From positions 1,377,199 to 1,441,198 of the forward strand of contig CM066925.1 in NCBI GenBank assembly GCA_033964015.1: a stretch of 64,000 nt of DNA, written 5' to 3'. The translations under genes were made by a program, and so were the position numbers. The notes beneath the pieces are model-generated. The model saw nothing but the letters and a program-made list of their open reading frames with translations. It searched no databases and was not told the DNA's origin. This document shows, piece after piece, positions 1 through 13,200 of the stretch. The number at the start of each line of letters is the position of its first letter. Within the stretch, counting starts at the first letter, position 1. Source of the DNA: Scolanthus callimorphus. Lineage: Eukaryota > Cnidaria > Anthozoa > Actiniaria > Edwardsiidae.

Positions 1-1
1 T

Positions 2-223
2 TTTCTCTACGCTCAGGCGAATAGAAATTATGTCTACTTTATACAATATGACAAACAACTGTATGAGGAGGATCACACCTGTACCGGCATTTTCAAACTT
101 CTCGCCGCTTCCTACTATTTCTCTGGGTCTCTGGATCTTTTCCCTGAAAATACACGGGAACGCTTGTTACGCAGGCTATATTGCAGTTTAACAACTGAAT
201 TACAGGCTGAATGCGCAAAATAC
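2..223 (+). other. Open reading frame running off the left edge, unidentified
   Basis: The frame beginning at base 2 is open for 74 codons to a TAG at 221-223. It includes YVYFIQYDKQLYEEDH, SLDLFPENTRERLLRRLY and TTELQAECAKY. I do not recognise a family. It precedes a LINE-like 3' end and may be another piece of transposon coding sequence. It shows no link to the lectin gene. Confidence 0.2.
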
Positions 224-499
224 TAGTATATGTACAAGTTTCACACGCACACATATAAATACTTTGTATCCTTTGGGATTTGTTACAAATTTAGAAAACC
301 TATCAGTCCTCGTGGGGAGAGCACGCAGGTTGCTAGCCGATATTAAGTATCGTGGAGACACGGCTACAAGTCTGCTGATAATTAGGGGGTATATTGGGTT
401 GTCTGGCGTGATGTTCGCCATGAAGCAGGGCCACTATGTGTCCCATCTCTGCACAAGAGAGGTCGAAAACCGAATATATGCTAATTCGGTCTAGACAAG

Positions 500-770
500 G
501 GCTTGCATGTTTCAGTCGGCCAAACCAAATTGAAAACATTTGGAATGCTTTGGAATAGTTTGCCTGTTAGGTTGCGGCGAGCAACCACGCTCAAAAATTT
601 CAAAGTGGGCTGCAGTAACCATGTTTTACAGGCACGGCTCTCACGGAAAGCATTGACATTTTTTTTAGTATTTATAACATTATAGCATTTATATAGTATT
701 ATAATAGTTGTAATAGTATATATAATAGGACTCCATGCTGTCCAATTAAGAAAAAATTGGATGATTCATA
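500..770 (+). mobile_element. 3' end of a truncated non-LTR retrotransposon (LINE)
   Basis: The stretch at 540-630 reads LWNSLPVRLRRATTLKNFKV, the common C-terminus of LINE reverse-transcriptase proteins (W-N-S-L-P, then R-x-A and x-F-K), followed by AT-rich untranslated sequence. The upstream reverse-transcriptase core is missing, as expected for a 5'-truncated copy. Confidence 0.5.
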
Positions 771-1022
771 GGAACTCTAAAATTGGACGAGACAAGCATA
801 CAGTCCTGTTATTTATTAATTATATAGTGAATGATACCATGCCGAAATTTCCAATTTCAGCGCGCGCAATTTACAAATAATGGACAGTTGACAACAATGG
901 ATTTCGCTCTGGCTATATAATTATGATAGTAATGACAGCGTAGGCAAGTGCCTCTTCATAGTGACGAGGCCAAATTATTGTATCCCGCACAAGAATAAAT
1001 CATGACCGGCTTGTCAAAACAG

Positions 1023-1232
1023 GTTCACAACCCCGGGGCATTATGGTCTACCGGGATAACTTCCCGTGGCTTCACCGTTTGTCTGAGGGAGGTGGGCCCA
1101 CGTTACAACGATACGACAGCAGACGTCCACTGGCTAGCCATGCGTGGTTCCCATGGTTACCTAGAGCAAGGAGAAACGTCTTTTGATGAGTTTACAGTTG
1201 GATCCAATTGCAAGAGTGTTAGCCTTACAAAG
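1023..1232 (+). CDS. Exon: H-type lectin domain 1 (C-terminal half)
   Basis: First visible exon, residues 1-70. It reads [20 protein letters not shown] and continues to a VHWLAMRG strand, the second half of an H-type lectin domain (Trp, then G-F-x-V-C, then V-x-W-x-A). The tail with Cys in [10 protein letters not shown] matches the tail of exon 7313-7689. Acceptor CAAAACAG precedes 1023; an in-frame TAA at 996-998 shows the exon cannot run much further upstream. Donor AAAG/GTACAC follows 1232. The first half of the domain must lie in an upstream exon that I did not find between 1 and 1022. Phase 0 at both ends. Confidence 0.72.
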
Positions 1233-4200
1233 GTACACTGGTAACCATTGTTTGTTATCCACTATGACGTCATAGCAACACGAAGTAATAGTCGTGGTTA
1301 CGCAGTCAACTTGCCTGGCAAGCCACTCACGGCAATCTGGGAATAAAGAAGATTACGGCTAAAAAGTTTCTATAACACAGAAAATGTTTAGTCGTGTTAC
1401 AGTCAACAGGTCCATTACAGTCAAAGGGTCAGCAGGCCTCAAATATCATTCTCTCCCTGTATATATAATTTTCTCCAACTGTAAAAGGTTCACTAAGGGA
1501 AGGACTATGTAGCCCCTAATTCAAAACCATTATGAAACTAAATCCGAAACGAGCTTTTAAATGCTTGTTACGAATAGAACTCTTATTTCAAAGGCATATT
1601 TATGGGTATATTGTATTTGGTGTATTTCCTGATATATATTCCTATAATGTTTTATCAATGAATCGGAAATGATTTACGACTTGTTTCCTGTCAGTTTCGT
1701 TTCCCGACTCATTTGGTGAAGTATACCACTTACTTATTTTGCAGAAATATTCTTTTATGCCAAGAGTGTTTTTGACATTGCTGGGACCGAACCAAGACCC
1801 TCACAATTCGGCACATTTTATTTGGGCGAAAACAAAGGCAGATTCATCTTCGTTCGACATTTGCTTACACGAGACCGCCGTGTTCGATGGAGCACACAGC
1901 GGTATTAAAGTGGTAAGTCAGCCACGTTAAAGGTGTTCGGAAGCTTGGTTGCTAGGGAAATTTGAAACAGCTCTAATTCGGCGACACTTTACTCAATCAT
2001 GACCAATTTTGCGCCATGACATCATCAAAGGACAATAATACCAACGACGACGTCATCGGGCCACGCCCATGGTCACGTGACCGGGAGTAGAAAGAAGACT
2101 AATTTGACTTCAAATAGACGTTTTTTCGAATATTTTTTTGCTATAGATATATTTTTCATGAGCATCTTCATAAAGTTAAGTATGAATTTGCAATTCCGAT
2201 TTAAAATAAGGAAATGACGAGTGCATAAAGTCGTTTTTTGGCTATAACTTTCGCAATTTTTATCCTAATTGGAAATCCATATTTAACTTTGTGAACAATA
2301 TGCTTTTCTATCGATTTGCTTTAAAATATTTGCGAAATATTAAGATTCGCGGGAGAATTAGTGTTTTAAAGAAACACGAATTGATGCGCTAGGAGGCTTG
2401 GTTACCAAGGATGTGTAAAACAAATTTATATTTTATTTTCCACCAGAAAATAGAAATCAAGCAAGCAATGGAAGAGAAATACATCGTAACATTGTTTAAG
2501 AAGCGAAAAAGAAAGTTGAATCCCGAAAAAGCAAAAAAAAACGAAAAAGAAAAAGAAACGCACGCAGGGTTTGAACTCGGTACCTTCTGTTTTCTAGCCC
2601 AAGACCTTACCAATGGACGGAAGCTTGTCAAATAATTCGTCCTCAGAAATTGTATATAAACCTTCACTCGAGAGACTGCAAGTTCGTAGGCTGAACAAAG
2701 CTACAATTTAGGCATTTTAGACTGTTTCTTTCTTCTTTAACGCCGTAGAAACAAAACGGTATGATTTCCTAGCATGGTATGATTTTCTACTGTACAGAGT
2801 TGCTAATTACTTTTCAAAATGGTTAATGTTTGACAAAGTAGCCAACTTCTTCGATCGCCGAACGGGCGCCGAACGATATTTTCTCTTTAGAAAAGCTGCA
2901 AAAAGTAAAGAACTCCAGAAAAACTGAAATGCGATAGATACAACAATGATAAAAGATATATATTTGATGCTAGTTTGGTCAGAATTTTTGGTACTTCAGC
3001 GGAATTTCGGGCAGTTTCCAGTGGCGACATTTTACAAATCCCGCGCTATTGTTTGCACTTAGACAACAAGTCACGGCAAAACGCTCAAACAAAACTGTGT
3101 TTTTCAATTGTTTTGATAATGAAAATGAACGGGTTTTTTTTCTACATTGAACCAAAACAATGAAATAAACTTTAGGAAAATGAAGTTGCTTTAGAAAAAT
3201 AATTCCTCCAGAATGAAAATATGTGGAAATAAAACCATCTTATTGTTTGATTTTGAGAAAAGACTGCCGCCGAAGTCACGCAATCTTTGCTAGCAACGAA
3301 ACGTAACTTAGCAACCAACCTTCCGAACACCCTTAAATCATGAGGGACCCTCATATATCTGATCCCCTTCCCACCCCCGTTCATTTTGGCACCCATTAAG
3401 TATGGGTGGCGTAGCGTTTCGGTGCTTGTGTCTCACCGCTGTCACCCGGGTTCGAGGCCCGGGTTTTAGGGAATCTTCTCTTCTGCTGGAGTCGTGTTTC
3501 AGACCTTGGTGTTCATCGTGGGTTGAAGTGATTCGTCATTTCTCCTGTGTTTCACGTCTTTCGGATGAAACAATTCGAGACGCTAATCCCGAGGTCCTGT
3601 CTCTCATTCAACTACACCTTACCTGTATATAAGGGACGTTAAAGAACCGCTAGGCTGGTCAAGGGCTATCCCCAGTTATAGAGCTTTTTACACAATGATA
3701 CATAACCCCACTCATGATTGTAAACGGGTTGTCCGCATTGGTTAACTGCAGTCCGCATCTTAGAGATCAGACATCTCACAAACCGTACACCGCATGGAAC
3801 ATTGATATAGATATTGCTGTATACAAGTGCATATATTACCGACGACCGGTTAGCGCAGTGGTAGAGCGCCGGGCTTATGTGCGGGAGGTTCGGAGTTCAA
3901 ACCCCAGCCGGGCCAACACTCAGCGTCTTTTTCTAATAATTGAGGAGAAGGTGCTGCCTTTGCTCTAACATCTGCAAATGGTTAGACCCTAGCGTCTTCT
4001 CGGATAAGGACGTTAAACCGTAGGTCCCGTCTCTCACACGCACTACACTAACCGGAACCGGAGGGACGTTAAAGAACCACGAGGACGTCGGAAGTTGCCC
4101 ATCCTCAGTGCAGGGCTTACAACTTACTAACCACTACACTGACAAGGGAACCTCGTAGTTGGAGCCTCGCTCTGTGAGGATTTCCCGGCCCTCGGGCGAA

Positions 4201-7200
4201 GCTGAATAAATAAATAAATAAATAAATAAATAAATATTATCTCGTGTTCGTTATTAGGTGTGGATTGCTTTTGACGCCAAGCAAAGTCACCCGTGGAACT
4301 ATACCGATCACGTAACGTTTGATTTTAAAGCTCCCGCTACCATCCAACACAACAACTATGCAACTTGCAAGGTAATAAGCAATGTTTTAGCCATGAACTG
4401 TTTTGTTAATTGGATGTTTGAAGTTTCTTATAGTTGATGATCTAATGCTGTGAAACATTACCAAAAAGGTTAAATAAGTAGAAGGGAAAAAGGTAAGGGG
4501 TAATGGGAAGATAAGATATAACAATCATTGCTCCTGTTTAAGATTCCTTTTCCTCCTTCTCAGGTTGTGAATTTCACTAACCCCTTTTACAAGCCCCCTG
4601 TGCTCCTTATGTCTGGTCATCACCATAGCAACAAGAGCTTGTCATTGTCATCATCAGCAGCCAAGTGCAGTGCTATCAGTGTATGGGCAGAGGTTAGTCT
4701 CTACACTCTCCTTTCTTTTTTGTACCAACCGGCATAAGTTCGTTTGCTCATTTGATACAGGACAATGCATACCGGTATAGTGCTAGTACATAGTTGGCAT
4801 CCCATTGTTGTTACTGTCATGTCGTTGTTAGTGCTGTATTGCCGTCTAGGAACGCCACCGGCGAATTCTTGCAAGTGACTTATCGCATCGATGACGTCAA
4901 AGATTGAATAAGTTGAAACATTATTGAACGCGTGACGTCGATGGATAACATACCCTCGATCTGAATAATTCTCCACATCATACTCAGCAGATTTCAGTAA
5001 TTGCTAACTACTTTTTTTACAGGAAGTGAGCAAGGGATCTTTCCGTGCATGCATGAAGACGTTACCAATAGATGATAGTGTTGACCAATCTATCGGTGCA
5101 AACTACATTGCCATTGGAGGTAGGTGATGCTGGCAGGAGTGGAGGGGATATATTTACTTGTCACTCAAGTGTTTGCAAAATTACCTGACTTTCGATGATT
5201 TCATATGACGAGTTTCACAGGGCTCTTTATACCTCGTGGGTGAATCATCGGCTAAATTGTTTTGGTTCTTTGTTTGTGTTAAAGCAGTATAGGAGGGGCC
5301 GAATTACCCGTTTTTTAGGAGCCCTGGAACCATGACTTCACAGATCAGGAGTCCAGGAGCCAGGACGTCACAAACCAGAGTCCATATTCGACAACCCACT
5401 GTACGTGGAGACAATAGAAGGATACCCCCACCCCCTACTTCCTCAAGACACAATAGAACGCTAAACCACTCCCTACTCCCTCAAGACACAATACGGAAGG
5501 ATACCCCACCCCCTACCTTCTCAAGACACAAAAGAAGAAAAACAAAAGAAAATTTATTGCGCTAGAGCAGAGAAGGGTGGTCACTAAGTCTTTTGTTCTC
5601 GGGAACGAAAGAGGAAAACATAGGCAATGTCTGTGTCCATCTCACAGTATTCAAAATCACACACAGCTTATGAAATATAAATACTACGGATCTCACCGAA
5701 CTGTCGCGTTGTGTTTGAAATTAATGCTGCTTCCACGTCCACAAACATCTACAAGTTCGCCTACATTGCTCACGTGAATTTCAACGGTCCGCCGATTTCG
5801 AAGGATTTTCAGAAGCATCGCCAGAATAACACAGAGATCCCGCGAAGATGTACTCAGGATAATAATAACACCAGAGCATTGTCTCTGACACGCACATGAT
5901 GGGGAATGTCTCTCTAACGATCTTGTGGGCGTTTCTTAGGAGAGGCGGATCGTCAAGGAGCCTCCTATATTGGCTTTCAGGCGCCCACCAAACCTGAGGG
6001 ATATTACCGTGAGGGTTCGGGTCCCATCTAAAGACGACTCACAGCGAGGCATGAGACTATGTGAGAACAAGCGATGCGGCACTTGTGTGACAGCTTTTGC
6101 AGTTCCAAGACCGGGAGAAAATATCCGATTAAAAGCACCCTGAACTGCAAAAGCAAAAATGTCGTTTACCTCATATCCTGCAAAAAGTGCCCTTTTAGAA
6201 TAGCTAGTCTAGAACCCTTTTAGTACCCTTTCAGGGCCCTTTTTGAACATGCAAGACAATCGCAGGAACTGAAGAAAGGGGCCCCCTCCTTCTCACACTA
6301 ACAGCCCTCCTCCTCCTCACAGTATAGCCATCCTATACGCCGCGGCTCCTCACTGGACCCTTTATCTCTGACGTCATGGCTCCTCGGTTCCTCATCTGTG
6401 ACGTCATGACTCCTCGGCTCCTCACCAGGCTCCTCCTATACTAACTACTTACTAACTGAGCGCGAGGGCAATACGGCAGAGACTCGGTTCGTAAAGCAGA
6501 AATTTCTTCCCTCAGTCTTTTTACATGGAGTTTTCTTACCGTATTACGATCATTGCTTTCCATCGATGACTAGAGTTTCCACCGAAAGAGTTTAAAAGAA
6601 TATTCATCCAGCGAACCTTTGCGGATTTCAAATGTTAATACACAACTTCTCGATCTGCAAATAGCCAAAATGACCGTTTTGTAAAATGGCGGGAATGTAT
6701 ATTTGCCCATGGGCAATACGGTAAAATTCTGCCCGCTGATTAGCCAATCAGAGCGCGCGTACTATCGTTGCCATATAATAATACTTGTTATGTTTACAGT
6801 TTTTAAAATCCCAAATTTATTGGCTTCCCCTTCTTAAATGTTAGGGTTGGGACCTCCTTCGTGGAATGTTGACTCCGCCTCTAAAATCTCTCGTTTACTG
6901 CATGATTATCTTATAGAACTGGACCCCTGTATTGGTGTCACGTGTGATTATTACGCCATCTGCAAAGCCCGCGGTCCTCATGACGCTCACTGTGTTTGTG
7001 TTACGGACTGCGAAAAATACGAGGAAAGTGTCTGCTCCAGTAATGGCACGACGTACCGCAATAAATGTTATTTTCAGCTTGCCATGTGCCGCACGAAAGA
7101 CAACCACACCCTGGCTCATCCCGGTAGCTGTAGAGGTAGGTGGAGGAAAGGACAGGCAGGCGAACACCAAACTGGAATTTTACTTCTATTTCTCTTAAAA

Positions 7201-10200
7201 GTTATTTTCATTTTCCAATGATGACGCTACGCGAGAAGGGCGACTCCACAAGTATCAAATAATAAAATGATTTATCAGTAAAAAGTTTGATCGTAAACCA
7301 TCTAAAACACAGGTTTCCCATGGCAAAGAGGATCAGCCTTAATAAATTCCTCCTCGACTGACCAAGACACCGCGTGTACAACCCAGTCCTTCGTTCGCTA
7401 CACCTTCTATCTCGACAAACAAATCCATATCCAGCTAACTGTCAATCATGCCGATACGAACGATTTTGACTATGTGCACGACGCCATGGCATCCTGGGTA
7501 GAAGATATCGACATCAAGGGATTCAAGGTGTGTGTAGCTACCGCTGGTCATCGTAACAGAAGACGCGCGACAATGGCAAGTGTAGATTGGTTCGCTTATC
7601 AAGGTGTTCCAGCAGGAGGCGTGGCCGATAGGACTCAAATGAGTGAGTGGTGGACTGGAACCAAGTGTACTACAATACGATTGCCGAGGGTAAGATCTCT
7701 CTTTCAGACGACTGCAAGCAAGCTAGTAGATCAGCCATTGTTATTCATGTGCTAACAAGAAATCTATTGGTTCACTGAACAAAGGGAGCTGTTTACATGA
7801 CAATGTTGACAAACATCGCTATATGATAATCACTTACCAATAAGAAACAAACGAAACGCGAGTTATTGCGTTCAAGTTGTCACACAAAAAACTGTTAGTG
7901 CTTTTGGCTGTTTTGTTCATGTTGTAAAAAAAGGATTTTATAAGTCACAAGAAATGTTTTTGTTTTTTCAAAGTTAAAACAAATGAAAATATGAAATCTC
8001 TGATTGCGGAACTTAAACAGGAAAGTAAGAATTGATAATTTAGATGATGTTACAAAACAAACAAAGAAAATTTCATACCTCAGGAAAGTGCCTAATAAAA
8101 TATATTTGCTTCAATATCACAAGTCCGAAATAATTTTTGAAAAAGCGGTTTACTGTGAAAGTTACCGTCGATTGTATCTAACCGTCTGGTTCTGGTTCTC
8201 TTTGAATGGTGTTTTTTCTTTAAAGATGGAATACTACCACACTTCACTATAACAATATTTTGTTAACAAGTGAAGCGCGCCCACTATCAATATGTGTCCA
8301 AAGCTAGTAGTGCCATGCCTTGATGACTGCTTTGTTATCTCCCAGGGGAAATTTCGAGCTCGACCAACCGTCTAAGTGACTGCTGAGCACTTGAGCATGG
8401 GAGCGCGTCACGATGCCGCCAATATTTGGACGGAGGAAATCACTACCACTTCCTTCAAAATTTGCCTCCGCGAGTTACAAAACTTCGACGGCTTGCATCA
8501 GGATATTTACGTGGTAAATATTTTACGTGAGTCTGGTCAAACGTCGACTTGCGAGCTCCCTTAATCTAGCATGACATATTTTCTGCGTACATGAACATAT
8601 GGCTCATTCCATGGCTTTTTCCTTGCAAGCAATTTATTTTTAAGAAGTGTCTAATGCAAACATTTTTTTAAGGGTAGCGGTCTTCCTGCAAACAATAGAT
8701 TGTTTCAAAACTTTTTGTTCTTTCTGTCATTAGATAGGCTATGACAAGAAACCATGATCATGATGACGAAACTCATTACTATTATTATTTGTTTTGTAGT
8801 GAATGTTTATTGGATGAAACTACCGGAATTGCACATAATAAATACTATGTGTACTATATTGTAAAATGTAGGAATGGCCGGAGATGGCCGGAGATGGAAC
8901 TGATTACAAAAATCACTTAAAAGTCACAGTTGCAAACCTGTCTACAAAGAATATATTTTCTGTTTATCACGTTTGCAAAAAAATTATTTCAGTGTTTTCG
9001 GCTCTGCAAACAATTTATATCCAAATTTTGCAACCCCCCCCCCCCCCCCCCCCCCCCACCAAACAAATAATGGTCCGTCCCTCATTTACCTGTTTTTCTT
9101 CTTCAGAACTGGATGGCGTTTGATGAGATTCACCGCCCATTATTCACAGAAAAGGGCAAAGTGTATTTCCCAAATAAAGGGCAGCCATCTGTCGAATTCA
9201 ATGGAGCATTCTGTAAGGTATTATATTCAAACGGGGGACTGGGGACTGGACGGGTGTCACGATAACCTGACACATAGTATATACACTGTCACATCATTTG
9301 AGCAGCTATAGCGCAGTAGGGGGCCTAGCAGTCCAAAGTTACTTATAAATATATCTAGTTACTTTTGTACTTTGTATACTGACTGCCCTGTAATTCAGAC
9401 TTTTCTGCAAAAGGGTTATTAAAGTAACATTCATTCAAAGCAGTCCTTGCAGTCCAGGTGGTAAACTTCTGTGATGAAATAGTGTTGGGCTTTTATTTCC
9501 GAGAATACAAAGAAAAGAGGAAGATATAATTCCCGGCTGCTATCTAATAAATCTAAATTGCTGCAATTTCAGGTGTTTTGATTAATGTTGATTAGTGATT
9601 ATGATTTATCTCAGGACCTCGAATATAAAAAGGCGTATGGTCACGTGCCCACTATACTACTGTCCACCAGTCACGAGTCATCTGTTGGCGGTGCTAGCCC
9701 AGCATGCAATGCGGTGTCCACCTGGGTGGAGGTGAGTTCCATAAAGTCTTCATGTCATGAAAATGAAGACGGTTCTATCGCAAATCATTCCAGGGTTTGC
9801 TGGTGCTGCCGACGTGAAGCCGATAAGATATGGCGAGCGTACACTGCGCCTTGTGAGTCCGAAACATTTTGACCACTTTATCACGTCATTCCGTGGTATA
9901 TAAGAGGACTTATGACGGAAAAACAGAGGCCTTTTATTAAATTGTCGATAAACGGATTTTGTTTAGCTACAAATGGGAATTCTTTGCACGCATTTAGTGT
10001 TTATTTTGTATTAAATTTGATGTCCAAAACACAAAATATGTTAGTGCTACGAAACAAAGGCCTTTCTTTATCTGCTGTGGAATACTGCCTAAAACATTTT
10101 TAAATTAAAATTATTGTTACCTTTGAGTAGCAGTAGGTAAGAGTAGTACAAGGAATAATTATTACAACCTAGTGTACCACTTTACATTCCAGTATAAGAA

Positions 10201-13200
10201 CAACACCGGCTTCCGCATCTGCTTGAAGGAACTGTACGTCAACAAGTACGAGCCTCTCACGGTCAGCTACCTACTTCTATTCGGTGAGAAAGGACTATAA
10301 CAACCCGTCAAACCTGTTCATGAGAACACCGAAGTAAAAATACCCCGATTTGAGACCTTTAGCCCAGCAGAAAAGAGTGTAATGTCCTATGATATTTATC
10401 CAGACGATATCCCATTTTCTTTCTCTTTAAGAGCAGTTTCTAGAAAATGCAGTATAATACTTCGGATGGTGTAGCCATCTAGCAAGCTAATAACAGAGTT
10501 ACTACTGAAAGGTGAAAATTAACACGAATGTCCCATGATTGATAAATTATTATTTTTTCCATAACTAGACATCTGCTCTCATGGCTGGCAGTATTTTCAA
10601 GGGATTTGCTATCACACAAGTCACACCTGTCAGAAATGGACGGCCGCCGAGAACGTGTGTCGCACAGGGGCGGCGCATTTGGTCACCGTTCGAAACCAGG
10701 AGGAAAATGTGTATTTACAGCAGAAAATCAATGGGGAAAAGGTACGATTATAGGCCTTTCTCACGCAATATTGATTAATAATATATAATAGTTATCAGAA
10801 AATGGAATCCAGTTTTCAATTCTACACATCCGTATTAGTAAAACTGCAAAGTTTCAAAATAATTACTTGAAAACTGGCTTACGTATGAATTTTCAGGACT
10901 TCGTATTCTGGCTTATTTATTTTGCAAGAAATGTATGGGAAAATACATCGAAACGAGGGTGGACGGGCATCGATGCCCGTCCAACCTCGACTTGACATAT
11001 TTGCCCATACATTTCTTTGTAAAAAGTAAGCCAGAATACGAAGTTCTGAAAATTTATATCTCAGTCAGTATTCAAGCAATCTTCACCAAAACTTTGCAAT
11101 TTTACTAATACGGATTGTGTAGAATTGAATACTGAGTTCCATTTTCTGGTAACTATTATATATTATTAATAAATAAATAAATACTTTATTTCTGTTTCAA
11201 TAAGATAATAGCAGTAGCAAAACCACTACGTAAGGACACAAATCAATATAAAATAATAAATAACTATCTATAAAATGTTAAAAAATTAAGTTACTAAAAA
11301 TTAAGTTACGCAGTAGCAGGGACTTCTGTACTGCGCATGCACGAATCCGCTGACCAATTCAATGTGATTCCGGGCGCTATAATCGCCAATTTTCATTGTT
11401 TTAGTCGGAGTTGACATAATGGCGAAATATTGTTATTTATTACGTATTTAACTCAAAGCGATCTATGTTTAATCTGCACTCTCAACAACCTTATAGTATT
11501 GCGACATCGGTCAGATACATAAATACGATATATTTGTCATTCTGTGGTGGTATCGGCTTCAATAGTGTTACGCATAATTTGAACAGGTTCAATAGTCATT
11601 TGAGTTCAATAGTATAATTCATATGATCAGCGAATTTCCATGGCTAGTTTAATCGTTTCTTGATGATACCCTTGGTTGGTTGAGAACAATCAACAAAGAT
11701 TTAACATGGAGAAATGACCTTGGAATTTTAGCGGGCTCGGAGCATTCAATATAATTTACTTGAAAACTGATATTAAACAGAATGTTCACTGGTGTTCTCG
11801 ACAATCGCAAACGCAAATTATCAAGATTGACTTCAAAACATGCCCAATGCTTACCATAGAGAAACTTACCGTATGTGAAATGATTCAGGTTCTCCTTTAA
11901 AATGAGCAAGCAACCTCCAATTACGGGATGTAACAAGACAACATGGCTGCAATATTGACGAAGCTTGAGTTTCTTTGAACGTCCCGTGATAACAACTCGA
12001 ACCTATTGCATGTTCCTTTCCATAGAATAGGCAGCAAAGACATAGATAAAAACCTTTAGGCGAATTCTGGAGTAATTCATTTCAATTTCGTTCCACATAT
12101 TACGGTCAAATCCCGTAAACATTGAGCTGTCATGACCCTTCTCCGAGGCATGAGCGAGTTCAATAAATCTAAGCCGCGCATGCGTATGCAAATGTCCCTG
12201 CTACTAAGTTACGCAATATTGATATGGATTAATAACTAATACGTTATCTATATATTAATACCGTAAGCCAAATCGTGTCCGCACTCGCTCCGCTCAGCCC
12301 TGAAGCTGTGCCGCCAAAAGAAGTTCGCAAACCCGGAGGGAAGGTGGAAATCTGGACCGTGGGCGTGTTTTTGTTGGAAAAGATTCACCTTGGGCAAAGT
12401 TCTAATTCAAGCGATTTCTTAAGCGAGGGACAAAGCCGCCATCGCCGCCATGTTGAAAATCTCCCACAGAAACTAAAAAAGAACTCGGTTCGCGCAGCCG
12501 AAAGCACCATTGACATTCAAACCTAAATGGGTCTCCTACAGATTACATACAGGAATGTGCAGGGATAATTCTAACTTGAAAGATTTGAGATGAGAAAATT
12601 TTTATTCAAGTTTCAACAAACGTACACACTACCTTGCTTCCCTCGGAGCACGCTAAGTCGAAATGACACATTTACAAATCAAAGTCCGTGAAAGTCATGA
12701 ATAATATTCTCTATGTATAAATCCTGACGGCTCTATCGCAAAACGAAGGACACAATCCCGAAGAGAAGGAGGAAATCCCTCCAGTGGGCATGTTTTTGTT
12801 GGAAAAGTTTCACTGTGGGCTAAGTACTAATTCAAGCTATTTTTTAAGCGAGGGATAAAGCCGAAAAAATATGAATAAGATAAACTAAAACAAATTATCA
12901 TTCCTTAGAACATTTTTACTTGACCTGTTTCTTCTCTCCCCTCACTGAGATATGATAAACATACAAACAATTCCGAAGTCAAATTGCGCTTTCGATTTTC
13001 ACGGGTTCTTTGACCGATTTGAGAGACGGACACGCGTGATTTTGCCGCACCAAAATCAGGGAGACCAGGGAAAAAAATCCTTTTCGGCTCACTTCACTTA
13101 TTTCGGCATAGTGGGATAGGGTACTCATGCTGATGGGAGGTTATTAGTAATGTAAATCCAGCAGTTTATGGAAGGGAGAAATCATGAACCCCTTCCCACA

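Noticed and set aside
3841..3915. tRNA gene
   Set aside because: Box A and box B are present, but the sequence continues into a SINE body and tail and is repeated at 37008; it is a SINE head.
7435..7638. Minus-strand frame opposite the domain 4 lectin exon
   Set aside because: A shadow of the plus-strand lectin exon, whose frame, motifs and splice sites are clear.
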